From the NCBI GenBank assembly GCA_023053545.1, contig JAKZAN010000003.1, positions 88,501 through 152,500 of the forward strand: DNA of 64,000 nucleotides. The letters are read 5' to 3'. The notes under the pieces were generated by a model. The model was not told where the DNA came from. It saw only the letters and a program-made list of their open reading frames with translations, and searched no databases. This document shows, in pieces, positions 43,401-53,150 of the stretch. The position numbers and the translations under genes were made by a program. The DNA comes from Lepidurus packardi. Taxonomy: Eukaryota > Arthropoda > Branchiopoda > Notostraca > Triopsidae. Each line of letters starts with the position of its first letter. The stretch's first letter is position 1.

Positions 43401-45890
43401 TTAAACAAAGCATTACTTAAGGGACCTGATTTACTAACTAGTTTAATTGGAGTCCTTCTTCGATTTCGCCGAAATTTAGTTCCGTTATCTGTGGATATTG
43501 AAAAAATGTACCATCAAGTAATGGTTAAACCGGATGATCAATCGGCCTTTCGTTTTTTCTGGAGACATCCTAACAGTGATTATGCTCCCCATACATACCA
43601 GATGCTCGTTCATGTTTTCGGTGCGATATCGTCACCATCCATTTGTCTGTACGCTCTCCACCGTACCGCCGAGGACAACAAATCGAAGTTTCCACGTGTC
43701 GCGTCAAAAGTTAAAGAAAATTTCTATGTCGATAACTTTTTGGATTCTGTTGAAACGGAAACTGAAGCAGTTACGATTTCTCATCAACTGATGGAATTGC
43801 TGAAACTCGGTGGCTTCAGATTAACCAAATGGGTTTCTTCCTCTCGGCATGTCCTAAATTCCATTCCCCCTTCCGAAAGAAATATCTCGGAGTTGAACAT
43901 GGATCTAGATCGTTTACCATGCGAAAGAACCCTCGGCCTACTATGGGATTGCGAGTCAGATACCTTCATATTCCGGATCAACCTCCCGAAAGAAGCCACA
44001 ACAAAGAGACAAGTACTTCGTTGCGTAGCATCCATTTACGACCCCCTTGGTTTTTTAAGCCCGCTAGTTTTCTCTGCAAAAATCTTACTTCAAGACATTT
44101 GGAGAGGAGGCTACGACTGGGATGAGTCTCTCCCGTTCGAAATTCAAACTCGATGGAACAACTGGGCCGGCGAGCTGCAATTGTTGGAGCAGCTTCGCCT
44201 ATCACGTTGCCTCAGACTTCCTCAATCACCAGTCGGATCAGAACTGCACGTATTTTGTGACGCTTCACAATTAGGATTTGGCGCCGTGGCGTATATTAGA
44301 CACGTTTACGAAAATCGCACCAGTAGCATCCATTTCGTTATGTCAAAGACCCGCGTGGCCCCACTGAAACCTATATCAATTCCCAGGCTCGAATTACAGG
44401 GCGCTATTATCGGACTTAGACTCGCCGCATCCTGCTGCAATGAACTTCGTCTTCCCGCAAGTCAAGTTACGCTCTGGACAGACTCCAGTACCGTGCTTCA
44501 ATGGATCAACTCGTCAACGTGTAGATTCCAGGTGTTCGTTAGTCATCGCATTGGAGAAATCTTAGAATCAAGTAACTGCCGTCAATGGCGACATATTGTG
44601 GGAAAGGAGAATCCTGCTGACGATTGTTCAAGAGGCTTAACCCCGAAACAATTGCAAATGGACCAACGATGGTTCCAAGGTCCGGCGTTTCTCGGCTCGC
44701 GTCTCGTACACCTTACTCCATTTTTCGATGCACACGGCATATTACGAGTAGGTGGCCGACTGGAGCATTCTACGCTAAGCTATAATGCTCGTCATCCCAT
44801 CATACTACCTGCCAAACATCGTGTAACCGATCTTATAATCGAAAACGCCCATCGAGAAGTGGCTCACTCTTCAACAGATAGAACGCTCCATCAAACACAT
44901 GATCGTTATTGGATCCTCAGAGGCCGAGCGACAATTAGAAGCGTAATTTGGAGATGTACTATGTGCAAAAAACGCAATGCTAAACCTGCAATGCCTATGA
45001 TGGCCCCTCTACCCCTTTGCCGAATACAACCTTCTAACCCCCCGTTTTCATACACGGGCATAGATTATTTTGGACCCCTCTTCGTGCCCGTCCGTAGAAG
45101 TTCCGAAAAACGGTGGGTGTGTCTCTACACTTGTTTAACCACACGTGCGATCCATATGGAAATAGCGCGCACGCTGGATACCGACTCGTTCCTCATGAGT
45201 TTCCGCCGGTTCATAGCACGAAGAGGAACTCCAGCTGTGTGCTATAGTGATAACGGCACCAATCTTGTATCGGGATATCGAGAGTTGAAAGAAGGTATCG
45301 AAGCCCTAAATACCTCGAAAATAGCCGACGCTATGGCAACTAAGCAAATTGAATGGCACTTTTCCCCGCCTTCCGCCCCACACTTCGGGGGAGCTTGGGA
45401 GCGATTAGTACAATCTGCAAAATCAGCGTTAAAGAAAATACTCGGAACGCGCAGCGTGAATGAAGAAATCTTACATACTGTACTAGTCGAAATCGAAGCA
45501 TTATTAAACGGGCGACCGTTGACACACTTAGTGTCAACCCTGAAGACTTAGAACCGCTTACTCCTAACCATTTTCTATTAGGGAGAACCCACCCCAAACT
45601 GCCGCCCGATATTATAAATCCTACTGAAGAAACCTCTAGAAAGAAATGGAGAGCCGCCCAAGCCATCGTAAATCATTTCTGGCAGAGATGGATGAAAGAA
45701 TATCTCCCGTACTTAATCGAAAGAAAAAAGTGGTCACGCCACAATCGCAATCTGCAGAAAGACGACGTCGTCCTAATCGCCGAAAGTCAAACGCCTCGTG
45801 GGAATTGGCCCGTAGGCCGGGTAGTCAAGACGATACCCGGACCAGATGGAATCGTAAGAGGTTTAGAGAAGCTAAACCTGGGCCGGCTAT
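40477..45890 (+). pseudogene. BEL/Pao Gag-Pol polyprotein, multiply broken
   Basis: Starts at ATG 40477. Gag N-terminus 40477-41148. DUF1759 (HIKQFSGDPRDWPLFIGQFK) is in another frame to 41869. Knuckles (KCCFRCLTSGHFSKEC) are in a third frame to 42534. Protease-RT-RNase H-integrase run from about 42490 to 45551, then DUF5641 (NLQKDDVVLIAESQ) to the LTR in yet another frame. Frame changes lie near 41140, 41870, 42485 (at the protease active-site aspartate) and 45535. The RT catalytic box reads FYVDNFLDS, with N for the second D. Between RNase H (GKENPADDCSRG) and the integrase linker (FFDAHGILRVGGRL) about 120 residues present in the first BEL/Pao are missing in frame. Integrase keeps D (GIDYFGPL), D (CYSDNGTN) and E (FGGAWERLV). 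Confidence 0.93.
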
Positions 45891-46146
45891 GTCGCGGACC
45901 AGTTCCGCGAGATTCTGGGATATACGTCAACGGTTCCGGGAAATACGTCGACGGTACGTTGTGAGTTGGGCGAGGGCAGGGTTGACGAGGGACAAAGGAG
46001 CAGCGGATCGGAAAGACGCTCGAGAGACATCGGAGAGAGTGTTAATGGATAACTTTGTAATCGGTTTCTTTTTGCTATGTTGTTATTACATTTAATCGGA
46101 ACATCGAAACTCGTCTCCCTGTCACTATTTCGTTATATCGGTGACA
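45890..46146 (+). repeat. 3' LTR of second BEL/Pao
   Basis: 257 bp, matches the 5' LTR except in the T-rich run. Confidence 0.93.
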
Positions 46147-46151
46147 CAGCT

Positions 46152-46422
46152 GGACTAGAATTAAAGTTTCTCCAAGAAAACTAGGAAAAACAACTTCACT
46201 TAAAGGTGTAAGCGGAAACACGTCCATCGTTTACGGTTCAAAATACTTTCTGATAGGAAAGCGACATGAAAAATACTTTTTGACAGAAAAGTGTTTATGT
46301 GAAGGTAAAATATGTGAAGGTGTAGCCTTAAGCATAGGATTACGCTCAATGAAAGTGACCTTTCAGTTTGTCGGTTTGTAGTATTTGGGGAGACCCCGAG
46401 ATGCAAGCCAAATTTTGATAGC
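46152..46422. other. non-coding, nothing recognised
   Basis: Sequence between the second BEL/Pao and the integrase fragment; no ORF or repeat recognised. Confidence 0.4.
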
Positions 46423-47043
46423 ATGAAGAGGAAGGAGTGTCTTTTTAAAGAACTTCAAAATAAAATGTTAGCAAATGGATTCCCCCGTGCTTGGGAAAAA
46501 ATCCGTGAAAAAAAGCCTTTTCAAGCAACTCCGTCAGCCCCTCTACCACACTTTCGAGTTACCCATGGAGAACCCTTCGAAGCCACCGGAGTTGATTTCA
46601 CTGGAGTTCTCTATGTTAAAACTTTAAACGGCAAAGAAGAAGAAAAGGTATACATCTGTCTTTTCACATGTGCACGCACCCGCGCGATACACTCAGAAAT
46701 CGTCCGAGACATGTCCATGACATCATTCCTACATGCTTTACGCCGATTTATTGGACGAAGAGGCTGCCCCAAATTACTAATATCAGACAATGTCACCACC
46801 TTCGAAGCCACAGCCAAATTTTTGACACAGATTCAATCTGCACCCGTCTTCAACTCCTTCCTCCAACACAAAAACATTGAATGGAAGCATATCCAAAAGC
46901 GGGCTCCATGGTATGGTGGATTTTGGGAGATAATGATTGGCATTACGAAGACCACCCTCAAGAAAGTAGTTGGTAGAGTCAAGATAAAACTAGAAGATCT
47001 CAGCAGCCTCATAACAGAAGTCGAAGCTATGATTCGACCCTGA
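46423..47043 (+). pseudogene. integrase fragment of a third BEL/Pao element
   Basis: An open frame of 206 codons holds the integrase core: TGVDFTGVLYV (first D), LLISDNVTTFEA (second D), then RAPWYGGFWEIMIG where the third acidic residue lies, and LSSLITEVEAM. The sequence is clearly different from both other BEL/Pao copies. It is cut after TEVEAM, where the next bases are rDNA spacer subrepeat, so the right junction is a transposon-to-rDNA boundary. Upstream RT and gag are absent. No LTR of its own was found. Confidence 0.85.
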
Positions 47044-48043
47044 TCTCGGAACTCAAGCACCGAAGCATCCCAAGCATCGAAGTGGGAAACTGGGCCACTT
47101 CGGGAATGCTGAACGCACGTCAATCGTGAAATTCATAAAAGATAACAATGCGTAAGGGCGAGTGACGGGCGATAAACTATGGAAGGAAATGGTGGCAGCA
47201 AACGTAACGTTCACTTTTTAGTGCCAGGATTTTGATGCATTATTTTAGTGACTATTAGATTTGTCCTGGTGGATCCCTCCACAGCACGAAGAAACATTTC
47301 ATGAGGAAAATTCTGCCAAAAATCCAAATGTTTGACGGAATCATTTCCCAGTTGGAACAAGAGCACTTCCGGCTAAGGTTTCCCGTTCTCCGCGTAATTT
47401 CAAACACTGTCCTACCTTAAACGTATTTCTTTTTTTAGGAAACCTATCGATCAATCGTGAAACTTCTGCCTCTGCCTCTCCTGCCTCTATATATATATAG
47501 AAAAGTAGGTTTTGATTTTGGGTCGCTTTTCGTTTACGTGATTATATAAGTCCTCTTACGATTCAGAAATATACAATCCAAATGTCGAAGTGCTCGAAGC
47601 CGTAGTGGCTGTTTCCGTCACGGAGCCCAAGCACCGAAGTGGGAGACTGGGCCACTTCGGGAATGCTGAACGCACGTCAATCGTGAAATTCATAAAAGAT
47701 AACAATGCGTATGGGCGAGTGACGGGCGATAAACTATGGAAGGAAATGCTGGCAGCAAACGTAACGTTCACTTTTTAGTGCCAGGCTTTTGATGCATTAT
47801 TTTAGTGACTTTATTAGATTTGTCCTCGTGGATCCCTCCACAGCATGAAGAACCATTTCATGAGGAAAATTCTGACAAAAATCCAAATGTTTGACGAAAT
47901 CATTTCCCAGTTGGAACAAGAGCACTTCCGGCTAAGGTTTTCAAATCTCCGCGTAATTTCAAACACTGTCCTACCTTAAACGTGTTTCTTTTTTTAGGAA
48001 ACCTATCGATCAATCGTGAAACTTCTGCCTCTGCCTCTCCTGC

Positions 48044-48087
<44 letters not shown>

Positions 48088-49757
48088 AACTAGGTTTTGA
48101 TTTTGGGTCGCTTTTCGTTTACGTGATTATATAAGTCCTCTTACGATTCAGAAATATACAATCCAAATGTCGAAGTGCTCGAAGCCGTAGTGGCTGTTTC
48201 CGTCACGGAGCCCAAGCACCGAAGTGGGAGACTGGGCCACTTCGGGAATGCTGAACGCACGTCAATCGTGAAATTCATAAAAGATAACAATGCGTAAGGG
48301 CGAGTGACAGGCGATAAACTATGGAAGGAAATGGTGGCAGCAAACGTAACGTTCACTTTTTAGTGCCAGGATTTTGATGCATTATTTTAGTGACTTTATT
48401 AGATTTGTCCTGGTCGATCGCTCCACAGCATGAAGAACCATTTCACGAGGAAAATTCTGCCAAAAATCCAAATGTTTGACGAAATCATTTCCCAGTTGGA
48501 ACAAGAGCACTTCCGGCTAAGGTTTCCCGTTCTCCGCGTAATTTCAAACACTGTCTTACCTTAAACGTATTTCTTTTTTTAGGAAACCTATCGATCAATC
48601 GTGAAACTTCTGCCTCTGCCTCTCCAGCCTCTATATATATATAGAAAACTAGGTTTTGATTTTGTTTCGCTTTTCGTTTACGTGATTATATAAGTCCTCT
48701 TACGATTCAGAAATATACAATCCAAATGTCGAAGTGCTCGAAGCCGTAGTGGCTGTTTCCGTCACGGAGCCCAAGCACCGAAGTGGGAGACTGGGCCACT
48801 TCGGGAATGCTGAACGCACGTCAATCGTGAAATTCATAAAAGATAACAATGCGTAAGGGCGAGTGACAGGCGATAAACTATGGAAGGAAATGGTGGCAGC
48901 AAACGTAACGTTCACTTTTTAGTGCCAGGATTTTGATGCATTATTTTAGTGACTTTATTAGATTTGTCCTGGTCGATCGCTCCACAGCATGAAGAACCAT
49001 TTCACGAGGAAAATTCTGCCAAAAATCCAAATGTTTGACGAAATCATTTCCCAGTTGGAACAAGAGCACTTCCGGCTAAGGTTTCCCGTTCTCCGCGTAA
49101 TTTCAAACACTGTCTTACCTTAAACGTATTTCTTTTTTTAGGAAACCTATCGATCAATCGTGAAACTTCTGCCTCTGCCTCTCCAGCCTCTATATATATA
49201 TAGAAAACTAGGTTTTGATTTTGTTTCGCTTTTCGTTTACGTGATTATATAAGTCCTCTTACGATTCAGAAATATACAATCCAAATGTCGAAGTGCTCGA
49301 AGCCGTAGTGGCTGTTTCCGTCACGGAACCCAAGCACCGAAGTGGGAGACTGGGCCACTTCGGGAATGCTGAACGCACGTCAATCGTGAAATTCATAAAA
49401 GATAACAATGCGTAAGGGCGAGTGACGGGCGATAAACTATGGAAGGAAATGGTGGCAGCAAACGTAACGTTCACTTTTTAGTGCCAGGATTTTGATGCAT
49501 TATTTTAGTGACTTTATTAGATTTGTCCTGGTCGATCCCTCCACAGCATGAAGAACCATTTCACGAGGAAAATTCTGCCAAAAATACAAATGTTTGACGA
49601 AATCATTTCCCAGTTGGAACAAGAGCACTTCCGGCTGAGGTTTCCCGTTCTCCGCGTAATTTCAAACACTTTCCTACCTTAAACGTATTTCTTTTTTTAG
49701 GAAACCTATCGATCAATCGTGAAACTTCTGCCTCTGCCTCTCCTGCCTCTATATATA
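47043..49757 (+). repeat. rDNA intergenic-spacer subrepeats (about 559 bp), left block
   Basis: The landmark ACGATTCAGAAATATACAATC recurs at about 47559, 48143, 48702 and 49261 (then 52415 and 52974), i.e. a 559-bp unit except one of 585 bp enlarged by a TA microsatellite. Units contain TTATATAAGTCC, CACCGAAGTGGGAGACTGGG and GATAACAATGCGTA. The last unit, before the 5' ETS, ends at AATGCGTA and then changes, which marks these as spacer-promoter-type subrepeats. The 71-codon ORFs seen on the minus strand of each unit are by-products. Confidence 0.88.
48047..48083 (+). repeat. (TA)n microsatellite inside one subrepeat
   Basis: About 18 TA units here against 5 in the other subrepeat copies; accounts for the longer unit. 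Confidence 0.95.
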
Positions 49758-52350
49758 GGGTAGATTCCGGGTCTTTGACACGGGTTTACTATGACACAGC
49801 GCTCTTTATTTCTCAACTATTGGGAATTTCCGGGAAAAACTTAACCTGTTGAGAGACATCTATCGTACCAATGTCTGAACATAGTAACAAAACACAGAAG
49901 TTGCATGGACGCGAGGTAAGAATTAAAAGTTGTTTTTTCACATCCGCGACTTGTGTTTCAAGCCGTAAACTGAACTCTGTTAAACCAACTGTATTCTACT
50001 TAAATTAACCAATACTTGTCACGTTGTATATTTTAGTATTAGGTATTTGAAACCTTGACAATTTTTGTAAAACTCAGCGGCGTCTTGAAGAAAACTGACG
50101 TTTACTTCAAGGTGGCGGTGGCGGTTGCTATGACACACCACTAATCGGCATGTTTGACACACGTTATAGAACCCGAATGCGGGAGTATATCAGCTGAATT
50201 AAATAGGAAAAACCAAAGTTATTGATGATATAGCTAGATTTCCGTATTTCTTAAAATTCTGAATTACATGTAGTGTCAGTTCGACTAAATAACAGCCTGA
50301 GGAACAACCAACTTATGAAAAGACTCCATGACTGAATTTTAAAACGCAATTCGGATTTTTCTTGCTGAAATTCGTGTTTCATTTCAGAAAAATTGAGGGT
50401 TTAAAGAAAAAGAGAAGGCAATATACTGATGAGCAGCTTAAGAATGCCGTGACTCTGGTAGTCGATAAGGGTGAGTCAATTAGATGTGCCGGCAAGTCGT
50501 GTGGAATACCTTTTAAGACGCTAGCTCGCTACGTGAAGGAGGAAAAACTTAAAGATATTCCGGGTGTGGATGTAAAGAAGAAGGAAATGCGTCAGGGTTA
50601 TTTTACCCGTACGGAAGAAACCCTGCTGGCCAAATATTTACTCAAAGCATCAAAAATCCACCACGGCCTTACGAAAGAGCAGTTTAAGCAATTCGCTTAT
50701 ATGTTTGCTAAAGCGAACAAGAAGGAAGTTCCACAAGCATGGGAAATTAACGAGAAAGCTGGAAAAGACTGGTATTACAGATTCATGGCCAGAAACTCCG
50801 AGCTCAGTCTTCGGAAACCAGAGCCTTGTAGTCTTACGCGGTCCACCAGTTTCAACAGAGAAAATGTCAACCTCTTCTACGACAACTTGGAAAGAGTCCT
50901 GAAAAAGTTCAAATTTGGCCCAGAGAGCATTTTCAATATCGACGAAACAGCGGCCACGACGGTTCATGTCCCGCCAAAAGTGATGGCCGAAAAAGGAGTG
51001 AAACAATTAGGCCAAGTAACTTCAGGCGAACGTGGAATTCTCGTAACTCTTGTGGGAGCTGTAAATGCTCTGGGAACTGCCCTGCCACCACTTTTTGTAT
51101 TTCCCCGAGTAAACTTCACAGAAACGATGATTCATGGAGCACCTCCATCATCTGCTGGAGCTGCAAACCCAAGCGGCTGAATGACGAGCGAAATATTCGG
51201 CAACGAATTCATGAAACACTTCATTCGTTACGCGAGGTGTAGCAAGGACAACAAGTGCCTATTGATAATGGACAACCACGAGAGCAATATTTCTTTGGAC
51301 GTATTAAAGCACGCAGAAGATAATGGGCTCGTGATTCTCACATTTCCTCCCCATTGTAGTCACAGACTACAGCCACTGGATCTTTCAGTCTACGGCCCGC
51401 TGCAGAAATTCTACAACGCTGCCATGAATTCGTGGATGATGGCCCACCCTGGAAAGGCTGTAACAATTTATGATATTGCCGGCCTCGCTGGGACTGCCTT
51501 CCCAAGAGCCTTTAACATGAGCAACATTGTAAAGGGCTTTGCTAAGGCAGGCATTTATCCTTTTGATAGGAACGCTATTCCTGAGGAAGAGTTTCTATCT
51601 TCTTTTGTGACAGACAGGCCTCTTAGTGAAGTAGGGCTACCTGAAATTCAGCAGCCCAATAGCACTGCCAATCAGCCAGAAATATCAGGGTCTGCAACGC
51701 TCACAACCTTAGTTGCTTCACCTGAGGATTTGAGGCCATTAGCAAAGGCAGCACCACGACAATCAGTTGGGCCCGGGGAGAGGAAGCGGGCCAAGAGCAG
51801 GGTTCTTACAGAAACTCCCGAAAGGAAAAAACTGCTAGCAGAAATGGAACAGAAAAAGGGTAAGAAAATGGTTGCAACTCCTCGATCCAAAGGAAATAAG
51901 TCATCCCGAGCAAAGAAAACTTTGTTTAACGGCGCATCTTCTTCAAACGACGCATAAAAATTGCGGCCTTCAACTTTTAAAAATAACCCAGTGTCAAACT
52001 ATAACCCAGTATTCCCTATTTGGCTGCCCGTTTCTTATTTTTACATAATTACGTTACTCTGTGTTATAATACATCAACAAACTGCCGAAATAAACACGGT
52101 CTCTTTCTGTGTCATAGCTCACCCGAGGTGTGTCATAGCGCCTTCCACGTTCGCGTGCTATGACACACCTACGACTTCTGGGAAAAAAATTGCTACACCT
52201 TAACGGTTTATTTTAGAGGAGGGGAAAAATTAGGACAAGTACCGGAAAGAGTTCCCTATAGAAAAACCTTGGAATAATTGACATATGTTTGTAACATTTG
52301 GAAGAAAAAAAGATTCCGTAAAAACTGTGTCAAAGACCCGAACTCTCCCC
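49758..52350 (+). mobile_element. Tigger/pogo-like transposon inserted in rDNA spacer
   Basis: Terminal inverted repeats GGGTAGATTCCGGGTCTTTG (49758 on) and, inverted at 52350, GGGGAGAGTTCGGGTCTTTG, matching at about 21 of 24 positions including GTCTTTGACAC. The element sits in the TA microsatellite of a subrepeat, so the flanks are TATA on both sides, as expected for TA target duplication. Subterminal CTATGACACA motifs occur in both orientations near both ends (49787, 50127, 52106, 52130, 52158). A donor-like GAG/GTAAG at 49913-49920 follows a short ORF starting ATG 49871 and may mark a 5' exon, but its frame could not be joined. Confidence 0.92.
50362..51957 (+). pseudogene. Tigger-like DDE transposase with one in-frame TGA
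   Basis: One frame is open from about 50362 (no ATG near the start, so an upstream exon is likely) to TAA 51957, broken only by TGA at 51178-51180. Domains: psq-type helix-turn-helix (QLKNAVTLVVDKGESI, RCAGKSCGIPFKTLARYV), CENP-B-type domain (WYYRFMARNSELSLRKPEP), DDE core with FNIDETAATT, CLLIMDNHESN and FPPHCSHRLQPLDLSVY, and a Lys/Arg-rich tail (PGERKRAKSRVLTETPERKK). At the TGA the other Tigger in this window has TGG (PSGWMN), so the change is Trp to stop. All catalytic residues are present. Confidence 0.9.
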
Positions 52351-53128
52351 TATATAGAAAACTAGGTTTTGATTTTGGGTCGCTTTTCGTTTACGTGATT
52401 ATATAAGTCCTCTTACGATTCAGAAATATACAATCCAAATGTCGAAGTGCTCGAAGCCGTAGTGGCTGTTTCCGTCACGGAGCCCAAGCACCGAAGTGGG
52501 AGACTGGGCCACTTCGGGAATGCTGAACGCACGTCAATCGTGAAATTCATAAAAGATAACAATGCGTAAGGGCGAGTGACGGGCGATAAACTATGGAAGG
52601 AAATGGTGGCAGCAAACGTAACGTTCACTTTTTAGTGCCAGGATTTTGATGCATTATTTTAGTGACTTTATTAGATTTGTCCTGGTCGATCCCTCCACAG
52701 CATGAAGAACCATTTCACGAGGTAAATTCTGCCAAAAATCCAAATGTTTGACGAAAATCATTTCCCAGTTGGAACAAGAGCACTTCCGGCTAAGGTTTCA
52801 AGTTCTCCGCGTAATTTCAAACACTGTCTTACCTTAAACGTATTTCTTTTTTTAGGAAATCTATCGATCAATCGTGAAACTTCTGCCTCTGCCTCTCATG
52901 CCTCTATATATATATAGAAAACTAGGTTTTGATTTTGGGTCGCTTTTCGTTTACGTGATTATATAAGTCCTCTTACGATTCAGAAATATACAATCCAAAT
53001 GTCGAAGTGCTCGAAGCCGTAGTGGCTGTTTCCGTCACGGAGCCCAAGCACCGAAGTGGGAGACTGGGACACTTCGGGAATGCTGAACGCACGTCAATCG
53101 TGAAATTCATAAAAGATAACAATGCGTA
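52351..53128 (+). repeat. rDNA intergenic-spacer subrepeats, right block
   Basis: One full unit and a last partial unit continue after the Tigger. The final copy matches the others up to GATAACAATGCGTA at 53128, then gives way to GGCCTATAAGGACC. Confidence 0.88.
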
Positions 53129-53150
53129 GGCCTATAAGGACCAGGGCACC
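52985..53150 (+). promoter_or_regulatory. putative Pol I gene promoter and pre-rRNA start
   Basis: The region just before the 5' ETS is the part shared with every spacer subrepeat, and divergence starts at 53129. In many arthropods spacer subrepeats are copies of the gene promoter, so the transcription start is placed near 53128-53140. This is inference from the repeat boundary; no start-site motif is established for this organism. Confidence 0.45.

Larger units (their letters stand above)
40130..46146 (+). mobile_element. second BEL/Pao LTR retrotransposon (6.0 kb)
   Basis: LTRs at 40130-40388 and 45890-46146 begin TGTCGCGGACC and end GTGACA. Target duplication CAGCT at 40125-40129 and 46147-46151. 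The LTRs differ only in a T-rich run, so insertion is recent. The internal region has BEL/Pao gag, protease, RT, RNase H, integrase and DUF5641 with several frame changes. Confidence 0.95.

Noticed and set aside
45646-46095. 149-codon ORF at the end of the second BEL/Pao
   Set aside because: It is an alternative frame over the DUF5641 region and runs into the LTR; the overlapping frame has the recognisable domain.
47556-52628. Repeated 71-codon minus-strand ORFs in each spacer subrepeat
   Set aside because: They are conserved only because the subrepeat DNA is homogenised; no start context, codon bias or family, and they lie in rDNA spacer.
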